A stretch of DNA of 64,000 nucleotides from Nageia nagi (taxonomy: Eukaryota; Pinophyta). The notes under the pieces were generated by a model, which was not told the origin of the DNA, ran no database searches, and worked only from the letters and a program-made list of their open reading frames with translations. Location: positions 7,936,001 to 8,000,000 of the forward strand of contig JBITNC010000002.1 in NCBI GenBank assembly GCA_050084985.1. Reading direction: 5' to 3'. Made by a program: the position numbers and the translations under genes. Positions within the stretch are counted from its first letter, which is position 1. Each line of letters begins with the position of its first letter. This document shows positions 1 through 11,640 of the stretch, piece after piece.

Positions 1-879
1 ACTAAGTTACCCTTGATTTACAAATAACTTCCTAATATATGTAGATATTAATGAGTCATCACATAAATAATTACTAGTATTTTATTTTTATATATTTATT
101 TGGAAAAGATTATCATAAATTAAAATCATGTTCATAAAGATGAGTGGATATTTATCTTACATAATATCAATGCTTACCTTGCATGCATTGCTCTTAATAA
201 CAAATATTTTACTAATACTAAATATTATGAGAATTGGTATGGTGCATATAATGAGTTTTGGGTAATTGTATATTCATGTAGATACCTATATTTTTTTATT
301 TAATTAAATATATATAATTTAGGTATATATAAAGTAAATTCATTCAGGATGGAAAAAAATAAAAAAGAGTAAATTCAAATTTTAATATATGATGTTACTT
401 TATGTAATGTGAATTCAAATGCATTGATATAAATGATCAATATCATTTTATTTTTAAATAACCAATGCTCTTGATAATATTTTTATCAAATTCTCTCTAA
501 GAGAAACTACACAAGGAAATTATCCAAGGATATCAATTGTACATATTTAAAAAAAGGGTAAATTTTGCATTAATAAAAAAGTGAAGTTTTTAAAGGAACT
601 TTGAAACCTTTACATCTTCGCTTGATCCAAAATTACAAAATGTTCAACTAGTTCAACTATTCAACTAGCATGTATCTATTTTTATATTGTTTCATTCTCC
701 TATAATCCATTTGTTCTTCTTGCAAGTGCTAGAATATTTCTAAGTTTACTATCAAATTACAAAGGCTAAATCCAAATGCATCATAGTAGCTTATTTTGTT
801 TCTTGGTGGGTACATGTATTTATTATATATTCAAAACAATAAAAGAAAGGAAAGCTGAGGAGAGTACAACATTGCAGTG
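1..879. other. AT-rich non-coding stretch
   Basis: No reading frame of useful length and no recognisable repeat domain. It is very AT-rich, with scattered A and T runs, and reads like decayed intergenic DNA. Confidence 0.5.
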
Positions 880-1604
880 TTTAGGTTGTATCCTTCTTTC
901 CCAAGTCATCTACCAACTGTAAAATATGTTCTTTTTTTCCTCCTAGGAAGATAAAGTTCATCTTAATGTGCATGTTCTTGAAGTAGTTGTTATACATCTT
1001 TTTTGTAAGACTATCTAGAACTCTGGGTTTTCTCCTTCAAATATTAAACTTGGTTCCCCTTTTTGCAACATCGTTTATGATAACATTTGGTTATGGAACA
1101 GAATATCTCTTTGTATCCTAACAAAAATTCCTTTTGGTATTTGATTATTTCCAAATGGGCATGTTATAGCCTCAATTAGCTTTGGTGGCTCCTCCTATTC
1201 TTTCTTGTTGCTTGTACCCTCAACTTCTTATTCTAAGTTTGTTTTCTTCTTCTCCATTCCTCTTGTTTTGATTTGATACTTCTATGGTGGGTTTGTATCA
1301 TCAAGGTTTATGGTTTGTATTTATGGTTGAACATCCTTATTGATATGCATTTCCTTTTGTTTACCTCAAATTCTTGTTGAAACTGCTCCCACATGCTTTT
1401 CATATTCCTCTCTTTGGTGTGTTTCCACCATGTTGGGTGCTTTATTCCTCTTTTTATTGGTAGATTGTATTCTTTTTATGTTTCACACTTCTCCTTGATG
1501 GTTGATTGTTGTACCATTTTGTGCTACACTCTTCTCCTTTCCCTCTTCCCCACATGCACTTTCCTTTGTACCTTATGGTTTATTAGTGCTTCCCTTTTCT
1601 ACTA
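880..1604 (-). pseudogene. Purine-rich (minus strand) retroelement debris, left part
   Basis: On the minus strand this stretch is strongly purine-rich and translates in pieces to Lys/Glu/Arg-rich peptide with many stops. It is continuous with 9823-10850 once the nested retrotransposons at 1605-9822 are removed, so both parts probably belong to one old minus-strand element. I recognise no domain. Confidence 0.35.
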
Positions 1605-1609
1605 TTGTA

Positions 1610-1766
1610 TGTTAGAAATATTAGTGATAGAAATATTTTATGTTATGAGTCAGTACATTTTTTAGTTAGTTATCTAAAGTGGTTATATCAACCACTTTTT
1701 TTGTTATTTATAAGAATCATCTTTAGTTCTAATAAACTATGGATTAGTTTTGTGTTACTTCTAATT
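1610..1766 (+). repeat. 5' LTR of the Copia-like relic
   Basis: About 157 bp, clearly similar to 9664-9817 along its length: shared TGTTAGAAATATT start, AGTGGTTA(C/T)A(T/C) motif, TCTAATAAACTATG and GTGTTACTTCTAATT end. It is followed immediately by a primer-binding site. Confidence 0.8.
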
Positions 1767-1778
1767 TGGTATCAGATC
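1767..1778 (+). promoter_or_regulatory. Primer-binding site (tRNA-iMet type)
   Basis: TGGTATCAGATC lies directly after the 5' LTR. It differs by one base from the canonical plant iMet primer site TGGTATCAGAGC. Confidence 0.75.
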
Positions 1779-2027
1779 GCAAGCATCAAATGATGATTGG
1801 GTAACTGCTAGAATTCATATATGTCACTAGGATCGAGGACATCCAACATCCTATAGAATCTTGTGTATTGTATTACCGTGTGTTTATCCTCCATATTGTG
1901 TTGTACTCAAAATTACATGAGGTAGGAGTCTGCTCAACACACACCAAGAATGTGATGCATATGAATGAAAACAATTGAGAAAGTCTATGTAGAAACACTA
2001 TGCTATTGAAGATTGATTGTGTTGCCA

Positions 2028-2632
2028 TGTAATGTCCTCAATGTTGAGAAACCTTGTAGAAGGCATAACTTTCGTCACAAGTCTTGGATCACCTATTTGT
2101 CTTTTGGAATGGATGGATAATATTCTACTAATCATTTTAAAAGGTCATACAACATGGTTCCATCAAGGAACGAGGGAGATATGGACTTTTGAGGTTTTTC
2201 CAAGAAGCTAGGGTTCTAATATCATGACCAACGAAAGTCAACTAGAGTAAAGTTATTTTATTAAAAGTCAACCATGAGTTTAATTATTTGTGATTTCAAG
2301 GTAAAGGCACCTATAAAAGGAGGAGAGATTCACAACTTAAGCATCATCATAATTTGGCATTTGATCTTAGATCATCTCGAAGTTAGGGATACTCCCTCTC
2401 TTCCTTGTATGGTCTATGGCTGCTCCCTAGCCTAGAAGTGGCACATTCGCAATCACATACACTTGGAGAGCTTGCACCAACATTGAAGGACCTTTTATCC
2501 CTATAGCTAGACCTTGGTAGTTATAAAGAGACTTATGCCAAACATTCTTGCTACTTGGATACTTACACCATCCATTAGGAGTATTTGATGTGCATTTTTG
2601 GAGTCTTGGGATTTTCCATAGAACTTGTTACA
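2028..2632 (+). repeat. 5' LTR of Gypsy relic, first part
   Basis: Matches about 7000-7565 of the 3' LTR, for example the shared stretches GGTTCCATCAAGGAA, GAGGGAGATATGGACTTTTG and GGTAAAGG(C/A)ACCTATAAAAGG. The LTR is interrupted at 2633 by a nested element and resumes at 4519. Confidence 0.8.
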
Positions 2633-4518
2633 TGCTTGTTACTATCAAAAATTTTGATCAATAAAAAAAAAAGAGAAAAAAAAGGTAAAAATTACAAGGC
2701 ATATTCTAGAGGTCATAAATTTTGACTCAAAACTCATTTTGAACCCATTTTTTTCAAAAGCATGCAAAATTAGAAAATCTATAATTTTGTCATATCTTCC
2801 TAGGGAGATATTATTTAAGTCCTAAAGCATCCACCTTATGGATGAAATTAGCTGGAGAACATAATTATGCCAAATAAGAATGAGTTGGCAATGTGATCAT
2901 CCTTAGCTCCTTCAAATGTTATAAAAGGAGGATTTTAGGATGGGGCCTGGGAGGGATGAGATGTAGCTCTTGGAGAGAAATATCCCAAAGGGGATTTGAT
3001 GTAGGTTTAATGAATGTAGAAAACTTCATTTTATTCTAAAATTCATGGAAAATATCATAGCCATGAAAGTAAATGGTGGAGGAGCATCATAGAATTTGCA
3101 TATTATGTATAACTCCATGAGGTTATTAGTAAATTGTGTATAGATAGATTTCCTATTGAGGATAGTACTCTCATAACAAGGGGATGTACTCTCATAACAA
3201 AGAGAGGAACCTCTATAAAATCCTTATGTTCTTTATGTGGATTTGCATGATTATTTCTATTTTGTGCATATTAAGAACATAGATAAAGTGAAAGATGATA
3301 ATTTCATAAATTTGTATGTGATGTTTCCTTATGAGCTATAAGCTCCAGAAAATTACAGATCATGTGGTATTAGAACTAGTTGAGATTGCCTTGGGATTGT
3401 GCAGAGTTTTTTGAAAAAAGAAAAGAGGATGAAATATGTGCAGAGAAGGCATAACTTCAGAAGGGAGAATGATTCCTAAGAAATCCTTAAGCATTTGGGA
3501 ACCAAATGCCTCTTGATTGAGGAGGTGTGATCAGAAGAATTGATCAATGAAAAAAAAAGGCTAAAATAATCAAGCAACTTCTAGATGTCATAACTTTTGG
3601 CTCGAAACTTCTAGAAGTCATAACTTTTGGCTCGAAAATCTATAATTCAGTCACATCTTCCTAGATAGATGTTATTGAAGTCCTAAAATGTCCACCTTTA
3701 TGGACGAAATTAGTTGACAAAAAATCATGATACCAAATAAGAATGAGTTGGCAATGTCATCATCCTTAGCTCCTTTAAATGTTATAAAAGGAGGGTTTTA
3801 GGATGGGGGAAAAAATCGTAGGAGGGATGAGATGTAGCTCTTGGAGAGAAATATCCCAAGGGGGATTTGATGTAGGTTTTATGAATGTATAAAACTTTAT
3901 TTGTTCTAAACTTCATGGAAAATATCATAGCCATGAGAGTAAATGGTGGATGAGCATCATAGAATTTGCATATTATGTTTGACTCTAAGAGGGGGTTAGT
4001 AAATTGTGTAGAGATAGATCGCTTGGTGAGGATAGTGTCAGTCACATTAGGAGTGAAATTGTTGTATATAGCAGATGCAATAATAAGTTATTTCTACATT
4101 TCAATATTCTCTTAGGATTGATTGTCTATAAGTGGAGATTAGCCAAAGAATCCTCCATTCTTGGGTGATCAATATGATCCAATAAATTATGGCAATTTCA
4201 AATTTGATTTGGTTGATTTTAGAGGAGCAAGAAAGCATGGAAAATGGAAAATGTGAATGTCCAAAAATTAAAGGCAGTATTCAGTATCTCCATGATTGTA
4301 AGCTTCATCCTTATCAATAATAAAATCAAAGAAAAGAGATCATTTTGTAAGGGGATGTACTCTCACAACAAAGAAAGGAACCTCTATAAAATCTCTATGT
4401 TCTTTATGTGGATTTGCATGATTATTTTTGTTTTGTGTCTATTAAGAAGATAGTAAACATGAAAAATGATAATTTCATAAAAATGTATGTGATGTTTTCT
4501 TATTATTATTACATATCA
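2633..4518 (+). mobile_element. Compact LTR element with about 160-bp internal domain (TRIM/SMART-like)
   Basis: It is inserted in the 5' LTR of the Gypsy relic with a candidate target duplication GTTACA (2627-2632 and 4519-4524). LTR1 is 2633-3362 and LTR2 is 3526-4518. They share long blocks: AAATAAGAATGAGTTGGCAA, GATGTAGCTCTTGGAGAGAA, and GATGTACTCTCA through GTGGATTTGCATGATTATTT. LTR1 lacks about 300 bp present in LTR2 (roughly 4040-4340). The internal part is only 3363-3525. It has a mutated iMet primer site, TGGTATTAGAACT (3365-3377), and a GA-rich tract before LTR2. There is no coding capacity. Long LTRs with a minute interior are unusual, because classical TRIMs have LTRs of a few hundred bp. 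Confidence 0.75.
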
Positions 4519-4850
4519 GTTACAACCCTATACTTATTCTTGATTATTATTCATGATAATTGGCTCTCATATTGCTCATCGAATGTGAATGAATGTTCTT
4601 CTACTATTGATGTATTGTTTTCATTCATTGTGCATCGGAATGTATGTGGATTAAAGTATTTTGCATGCATATTATTGTTATGTTACAAATATGCAATTGT
4701 TTCCTAGTTTGGTTGGTCTCACATGTTGTATGAGCTTCTTCACTACTATATATCAGATTTGGTTACAATTGTGCCCTAATTTGTGAATCAATGCAAAATT
4801 AGTTCAGTAATTATGCATGTTTAGCATAAGCCTTAGAAGGGTACATTACA
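4519..4850 (+). repeat. 5' LTR of Gypsy relic, second part
   Basis: Continues the LTR after the nested element and matches 7566-7945, including CCCTATACTTATTCTT, the CATTGTGCATNGGAATGTATG motif and the terminal GGGNACATTACA. Confidence 0.8.
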
Positions 4851-4851
4851 G

Positions 4852-4863
4852 TGGTATCAGAGC
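4852..4863 (+). promoter_or_regulatory. Primer-binding site (tRNA-iMet)
   Basis: A perfect TGGTATCAGAGC one base after the 5' LTR. It is the standard plant initiator-Met tRNA primer site and fixes the element as plus-strand. Confidence 0.85.
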
Positions 4864-5189
4864 TTAGAAATTCCTACCAGCCTATGAGGGGAATGATACC
4901 TAGGGTTTGAAGAGATGGCTTATACACATGAATAATTGAATACTATGGTAGGATTGTTAACCCAACTAGTGTAAAAATTTGATCGGCTCTCTTAGCCCCA
5001 TCAAAATAAATCTAGGGTTACCATACAAGATCAATGAAAAAATCAAAATGGCATGAACATAAGAAATAGGAAGATAGTTCGTCCTACTCTGAAACCCATG
5101 AATGCACAAGAGCAAGGTAGTAATCAGAAATTAGATGAATAAATGGACATTTAGTTCATAAAATACCAAAGTAAGAGCCATGATTTCAA

Positions 5190-5760
5190 GCTAATTATTT
5201 CATTTGAAAGCAATATGAACATCTTGGAAAAAAAATTGATGAATGGAGCAAGTACTACAAGTATCTTTGAGTACCTATGTTCAATGGAAGCAACATCTCT
5301 ATTAAGGATTGGCTACAAAATATGAAGACTTACTTAACTCTTCATCCATTGAATGGAAGAGATTCAATATAATATGTCATCTCGAGGACAAATCATATGA
5401 ATGATGGCATAATGACCTCACCACTTTAGGGCATGAAAGCATTTCCACTTTTGAATAATTTAGCTAAAACATCCATGAGTGATTTGAAAGGAAAAAAGAA
5501 GACAAATTCTTGGAAGATTTGACTCTTTTTCAGCAAGTGACAATCATGGAAGCCTATGTTGGAGACTTTCAAAGGACTGGAGGAACCACTAAAAGGTTTG
5601 GTCAAGGCCTTTAACCCCTTCACTTTGAAATATGCAATTAAAAGAGCTCTAGGATTTGAATCTTCAACTATATCATCAAGGGATAATTCAAAAGAGATTT
5701 ATCAACCACCACACAAAAAGAAATCAATCACTAATGAGGAGGAATAATCAAATACAAAGG
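5190..5760 (+). pseudogene. Broken Gypsy gag remnant
   Basis: From about 5270 the plus strand reads FNGSNISIKDWLQNMKTYL followed by HPLNGRD, typical of the start of plant Gypsy gag capsid-like domains (FxGxN...W...M..Y). Frameshifts and stops follow, with further gag-like pieces (AIMEAYVGDFQRTGGTTKRF) near 5545-5605. The remnant would have formed the virus-like particle, but no intact frame exists. The family call is made by eye from this motif order. Confidence 0.55.
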
Positions 5761-5861
5761 CATCATCTTACAAGGGAATAATTGAACCAAGAAAAAAGAA
5801 ATTACACATAGATCATAAGGAACGTTGGACATAAAAACTCAAGGATCAAAATGAAGTACCT

Positions 5862-6724
5862 ATGAAGAAAGAATGCTATTCTTTTGCCACTCACAACGTG
5901 ACCCAAGAATTAATCATAAATTCAGCTCAAGATTCAATTGCAAATTTAGAAACATTGGAAACTATGAATGGTACAAATAAATTTTTCACCATTAAGGGAG
6001 AGCAGCTCATAACAAAGATATCACATGAAGAATACATCCCATCTCATAAGGTATGTTTAGATTCACAAAATAATTCTTTTGAAGTGCATACAATTACTGA
6101 AGATGATCTAGTTCACGATCTTTGTATGAAAACTATGACAACAAAAGAAGATATTATCTTGCCAAAAGAGGAATCATGCCAAGAAGATATCAAAAGAAGA
6201 GTGATTTTGAGAAAGAGTTCAATGTTGAAGACAATGACAGTGACACATTACTACATGAGGTTGTTAAAGAACAAAGTGATGTAGATTATGTGATGAAGAA
6301 TGTGAAAAAAGGGGTAGAAAATATTGATGTTATAAGTCCAAATTTTAAGAGCTACTCCATGGGTAAAATACAATAATTTGGTAAGGAAAACTTGGTGTCA
6401 AAGATGGGATTGGAGGTCAAGGATATCAAAGCTTCATATCTAATGTACCATAAGGAAGATGATGACACCCATGACAATTCATGTAGTGGTATTGATACTT
6501 GTAATGAAGGTTGGAGAGAACAATTAATAGTGATTTTTGAACATGAGGGGCACACTTTGTCCAAAATAAATGACTCCTTGGTACTTATTGAGAATTTGAT
6601 ATTTCATAAACAAAAGGCTACCCTTACTAATTTGCAAAGTATCTTGGGCACTATGAGGGAGTTAAGGTTAATTTGTTTGCACACATTCAGCAATAGGCTA
6701 CTCATAGATGAAGTCCTCAAGTGA
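5862..6724 (+). pseudogene. Unrecognised ORF pieces between gag remnant and 3' LTR
   Basis: Three overlapping plus-strand frames (5862-6284, 6122-6376, 6392-6724) read as pieces of one frameshifted protein rich in Glu, Asp and Lys. I see no protease, RT, RNase H or integrase motif. It sits where pol should start, so it may be the gag C-terminal region or a degenerate extra ORF. Confidence 0.35.
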
Positions 6725-6975
6725 ATTATCAGCCAAAGGTATGAAAACAACTCTTTCACTTGCTATGGGTTTGACATTTGTCATTGGAAAGAGCAATTGA
6801 TTATCACTAGGGATAGGGAGATACATATTTTATCAAAATTTGAAGAATAAATAAGGTTTGTTGATCATTGGATATATATTGGACAAGTTGTTTCCTCTCA
6901 AGACTTGAATATCATTACAGTTGGATTCAATTTAGTGCATTGATATGTGTGTTTTTATTGCTTGAGGACAAGCAA

Positions 6976-7945
6976 TGTTAGGAAGGAAAACTTGCACTAT
7001 CCCTAATTTTGATCAACCTTGTAGAAAGCATAACTTTCATCACATGTATTGGATCATTGATATATATTTTGGAATGGATGGAGAATCTTCTACCAATCAT
7101 TTTGATAGGTCATTCAACATGGTTCCATCAAGGAATGAGGGAGATATGGACTTTTGAAGTTCACCCAGGAAGCCAAGATTCTAATATCACGTCTAAGGCA
7201 AAGTTGGCTAGAGTAAAGTTATTTTATTCCAAGTTGGTGAGGAGTTTAATTATTGGTGATTTCAAGGTAAAGGAACCTATAAAAGGAGGATAGATTCACC
7301 ACTTAAACATCATCAGAATTTGGCATTTGATCTCGGATCATCTCAAAGTTATAGATGCTCCCCTCTCTTACTTCTATGGTCTAAGGTTGCTTCCTAGCCT
7401 ATAAGTGGCACATTCATAATTACATACACTTAGTGAGGTTGTGACAATAGTGGATGACCTTCTAGCCCTAGCGCTAAACCTTTAGTGCTATAAAGAGACT
7501 TTCACAAGCTGTTAGAATTCTTTGTTGTGTATTTTTGGAGTCTTGGAATTTACCCTAAGACTTGTTATAGCCCTATACTTATTCTTAATTATTATTCATG
7601 ATATTTGGCTCTCATTTTGCTCATCAAATGTGAATGAATTTTCTACTATTGTTGTATTGTTATCATTCATTGTGCATGGGAATGTATGCAGATTAGAGTG
7701 TTTTGGATACATATTATTGTTATGTTATAGATCTACAATTGTGCCCTAGTTTGGTTGGTGTCACATGTTGTATGAGCTCCTTCACTTTTATATAACATAT
7801 ATGATTATAGTTATAATATTTTAATCTTGAGGGAATTATTGGATGATGAATGAGCATTTACTATTGTGCCCTAATTTGTGAATGAATACAAAATTGGTTG
7901 AGTAATTGTGCATGTTTAGTATAAGCCCTAGAAGGGCACATTACA
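6976..7945 (+). repeat. 3' LTR of Gypsy relic
   Basis: About 970 bp, preceded by TTGAGGACAAGCAA and ending ATTACA directly before the TGCCA target duplication. It is uninterrupted, so it gives the original form of the split 5' LTR. A TATAAAAGGAGG motif near 7280 could be the LTR TATA region. Confidence 0.8.
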
Positions 7946-8392
7946 TGCCACTATGAAGGTTGTGAGGTGAGAGAAGAGTTAGTTTCTAGACTAATGTGAA
8001 AAATGTAATCTTCAAATGATGCTCCATTGTGTTGTTGATTTTGTATGATTGAAACGATCTATTTCTCATGATCAGAGTGCATGAAGGAGAGTATTATTAT
8101 GTATGCAAGGAAGAGTCTCTTCTTTGTATATGTGCAAGTAAAAGGAGAATGCAAATGGAAAAGGAGAAGGCATGTTTGTAAAAATAATAATGCAATCATT
8201 TCATTTTTGTGTAGAGACCCAAGAGGATGCATTACATATGGTGTTATTTTGTAAAGAAAGTACATATTATTTTTGTGGCTGAGAAAAGTGCATTACAGTA
8301 ATGAAAGAGAAGTCTTTGCAAGTGAAACGAACTGCACAAAATGATTTTTATTTGGGGAAGTAAGATCAATGTATTGTGATTATTTTTCAAAC

Positions 8393-9140
8393 ATGGCTAA
8401 AATCATTTAAGTTCCAAAATTTGAAAGAAAATATATTCATACTTGGCAAATAAAGTTGCAACTAATTCTTATTGAAAAATATCTCTAGAATATTTTCTAT
8501 GGAACAATTCCAAATCCAATAGTTAATGAAATACTAACATGGACTACCAAGGATCAAAGAGTACTAACTTTGATTGCTTTAGGGCTCTCAGATGCTTATC
8601 TCCATCACATTGATTTCTCCAAGGCATCAAAAGAAGTTTAGGATGCACTTAATACTTTATTTGGATCACAAGCCTCCAATGCTAAGATGGCATTGAAAAA
8701 AATATTATTTCGGTTGAAAATGGAAGAAGGTGAGGGCATTGTTCAACATATTAGTAAGTTTTGATATTTGATTAATCAACTTTCTGACATAAAAGAAAAA
8801 GTAGAAGTTGATGATGCTAAAGCTATTCTTTTGAACAGTATGCCACCTAGTTTTGCTAGTGTTGTGTTTACTTTAAACAAGATTAGTATCACTTTAGAAA
8901 GAGATTATTTCTACATTGATTGATGAACTAAGAAAGTCTCAAAAGAGAAATAAATTGTTATGGTTTCTAAGAAAAATATTTTTTTGGATCCAAGAAACGT
9001 TTGTCTACCAAAACTCCATCCTATTATTGTAAAAAACAAGGCATTTTATTATGAATTTCAAGCAAAGAGTGAAGGATTTACTTGATGATAATATGAAGAT
9101 AGATCAAGCTAATTTTTCCAATGATGATGAAGAATGTATT
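8393..9140 (+). pseudogene. Copia gag (UBN2-type) pseudogene
   Basis: From the ATG at 8393 the frame reads MAKII, stop, VPKFERK, then a long conserved stretch: WTTKDQRVLTLIALGLSDAY, then LFGSQASNAKMALKK and the block around DDAKAILLNSMPPSFASVV. This is the plant Copia gag (UBN2) core: W..KD..AL..I...L, L...F.......L...L and the late LL.SLP-type motif. Stops occur after MAKII, in the SKEV-stop-DAL segment and after ISKF, and a frameshift follows near 8910. It belongs to the outer Copia relic and is non-functional. Confidence 0.75.
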
Positions 9141-9663
9141 TTTGGAGCGCATACTACAAATACTCCATATGGGGATACTAAGGAGGAATATGCTCTTTGA
9201 ATTTTTTTTTTTTTTTTAATTCTAATAAGTGTCAATGGATTTTTGCGTGTATGTAGATCGATTCACAAGAAGATAGTTATTGGATATGTGTGATGTGCTA
9301 GTTTCTATTCTTTCTTGGTTATGAAAAATCTAGATTATTATCATGAAAGTTGACATTTCTTCAAGGGAAGTATATGACATGATAGGATAGTTTATTGCAA
9401 TCTCATGCTACTTGATGATCATGGTCATTATGATAGTATAGTTTGTTATATACTACTGGATGGTTATGATGACAATCATTATGATAGTATAGTTTGGTGA
9501 AATTTGTATGTTATTGGATGGTTGTTTACTTATGTATCTTTGCTTGAATATCAGTGAGCCCATTGTCGTTGAGTATTTGATCAAGTGAGCCCATTGCCAT
9601 TGACAAATACAAAATGTTGTATTGATGTAATGACAAAATCTAGAGATTTGTCACTAAGGGAGG

Positions 9664-9817
9664 TGTTAGAAATATTCATGATAGAAATATTCTATGTTAC
9701 GAGTCGGTTTATTTTTTAGTTAGTTGTTTGAAGTGGTTACACTAACCATTTTTTTGTATGTATAAGCTCATTTTCAATTCTAATAAACTATGTCTCAAGT
9801 TTGTGTTACTTCTAATT
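9664..9817 (+). repeat. 3' LTR of the Copia-like relic
   Basis: About 154 bp, matching 1610-1766. It is preceded by the purine tract AAGGGAGG and followed by TTGCA, the candidate target duplication. Confidence 0.8.
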
Positions 9818-9822
9818 TTGCA

Positions 9823-10850
9823 CACTTTGCCCCCATTTTTGTTAGTGTGACCTTTGGGGGCATTGTTATGTTATAGGTACTTGTATCCTTTTTTTCTTGT
9901 ATCTAAGGCATACCATTGATGGTTCCTCTTCCACCCCTTTGGGCTCTATGTTGCCTTTCTCCTTCCTCTTGGTGGCTTCATTTTTACCTGATTTATCCAT
10001 TTTCATTGTTGCACTTTGTTGTTCACTTGATTCTTCCTTTCTCTTTCTTTGATACTTCTTTATTTTGGGATCTTTCGGTTTGCATTACTTAGCCAAAGGT
10101 ACCTCCTCTTCCTCTTCACTTGTAACTACTTTCATCTTCTTGGGCCCTCTAGCTACAATTTCTTCACGTCCTACCATAATTCTAACTCTAGGATTCCTCC
10201 TCAATTAATTTTTCAATGCTCTATCATATACCAACTTTATCACCAATTCATGCAAGGGAACCTCTACCAAATTACTTTTGAATTTTCTAATTGAGATCAA
10301 CATCAAGTTGAGAATGAAAAAGGGAAAGTTTGCTCTATTTTTTGCAAGAAATTTTAAATAATTTAAAAAATCAAAGTGCTAGGATCTTACCACCTTGTGC
10401 CTCCCTTCAAGTTTGACATACATCATGAGAGCCCTTATCACTTCATCACATAGTTATAGGGGAATCAAAATTTTGATTCCAATTTGTATGGTTTCAACAC
10501 CTTGCCTTTCCTAAGGGACTTTTGAAATTTATCCCTAGCCATTAGTTTATCAATTTTATGCTCCCTATGAATTTTAGCTCCCTCATTTGGCATATGAATG
10601 CTTAGCCTATGATTTCCACTATGAAGGAGAACTCCAACTCGTTGACCTTACATATCCCCTCATTCCACAAATCTGCCACTTCAGTTGATAGTTGGTTATG
10701 ATATCCCCTGCAAGCTTCTATGAAGTACTTCACCGCCCCAATGCAAAGGATCCTCCAAAGTGATACATTATTTCTCATGTCCTTCATTGAAGTGAGTCCA
10801 ATCTTGACCAAATCCCCTCCCATTTCTCTCTACTTTTATATTGCTCTTAG
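9823..10850 (-). pseudogene. Degenerate minus-strand retroelement ORF with a charged tail
   Basis: Read on the minus strand from about 10823, one clear frame gives WRILCIGAVKYFIEACRGYH and STEVADLWNEGICKVNELEF. A frameshifted continuation contains MPNEGAKIHREHKIDKLM. Past two stops comes a very Lys/Glu-rich tail (KEESSEQQSATMKMDKSGKN) down to 9850. The tail would continue at 1604 if the nested elements were excised. I do not recognise the family. It resembles the style of uncharacterised plant retroelement proteins, but has no catalytic motif. Several stops make it a pseudogene. Confidence 0.4.
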
Positions 10851-11640
10851 TTTTGGCTTTAGGTAATCCTCTCAATATTGTGAGCTTCAACTTCTCCTCC
10901 TTTGAATTTCAATTTAGCATGTAATTATTTCAAAATGAAGTTGTTGTACTTAATTTGGCTACATGCACACCATTGTTCTTCTCATCCCATCCTTTCCATG
11001 TGTTTTAACCACATTGGTTTCCATTTGATTTGTATAGATATCATAATTACTTATACATGTTAATTCGCACTCTATAGCTGTTGATGTGTATTGGTTTTAT
11101 CATATTTCTTAAAAGTTGTTTGAAATGGGGTTTTGTACACCCAGTAGTTATTGAATTATATGTTTCAAATAATCCTTTTCCTTACATCTTAATCTCCATA
11201 GACGAATGCCACTTGTATTGTTACCCTAGTGGGTTGGACTCTTTCCTTGCGCTAGCTATTTTCAAGTCTTTACTTAAAAATAAGCATAGCATTATTAATG
11301 TCTTTATGAGGTAATCATTTTATTATCCACAAAGTAGTCCATTTTTTTAATTTTATACATTTTCACTTACTCCATATGACTATAGAACACACATTCATTT
11401 GAATTAGCTACTTATGGTATGTTGCAATTCATTCCACATCCTTTCCTTTAGCTATGATTTTCATTCTATTTTGGATTAGCCTCCATTTTGAGGGATGTTA
11501 TCTCCATTCCTTTTATCCCTTATTACTCTAAAAATAATTATGTTATCGTATTCTTGTTGCAAGTATCTATGTTCTTTGTAGCCCTTAAGATGATTAATTC
11601 ATAGATGTAGTCAATACCTTTCTTTCTATTATTAAAGACT
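10851..11640. other. Non-coding DNA between two minus-strand relics
   Basis: No supported reading frame. It is AT-rich with pyrimidine-rich plus-strand runs. It may be the 3' part of the LINE relic to its right. Confidence 0.4.

Larger units (their letters stand above)
2028..7945 (+). mobile_element. Gypsy-like LTR retrotransposon relic, gag-only, nested in the Copia relic
   Basis: A perfect 5-bp target duplication TGCCA (2023-2027 and 7946-7950) brackets it. The 5' LTR starts TGTAAT and the 3' LTR ends ATTACA. The 5' LTR is 2028-2632 plus 4519-4850, split by another element. The 3' LTR is 6976-7945 (about 970 bp). A perfect primer site, TGGTATCAGAGC, is at 4852-4863, and GAGGACAAGCAA directly precedes the 3' LTR. 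The internal region is only about 2.1 kb and has a broken gag, with no protease, RT or integrase. It is therefore a LARD-like or internally deleted element that needed proteins from elsewhere. The Gypsy assignment rests on the gag remnant and the GAGGACAAGC end motif common in plant Gypsy elements. Confidence 0.8.
1605..9822 (+). mobile_element. Copia-like LTR retrotransposon relic with short LTRs, carrying nested insertions
   Basis: The LTRs are about 155 bp (1610-1766 and 9664-9817). Both begin TGTTAGAAATATT and end in TTCTAATT. A tRNA-iMet-type primer site, TGGTATCAGATC, follows the 5' LTR at 1767-1778. A purine tract, AAGGGAGG, directly precedes the 3' LTR. Flanking 5-mers TTGTA (1605-1609) and TTGCA (9818-9822) are a likely target-site duplication with one change. 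With the Gypsy insertion at 2028-7950 subtracted, the element is only about 2.3 kb. Its one recognisable coding remnant is a Copia gag at 8393-9140. There is no integrase or reverse transcriptase, so it is a non-autonomous deletion derivative. Confidence 0.8.

Noticed and set aside
4851-4866. Possible tRNA gene at the TGGTATCAGAG motifs
   Set aside because: These are 12-base primer sites next to LTRs. No cloverleaf, A box or B box is present.
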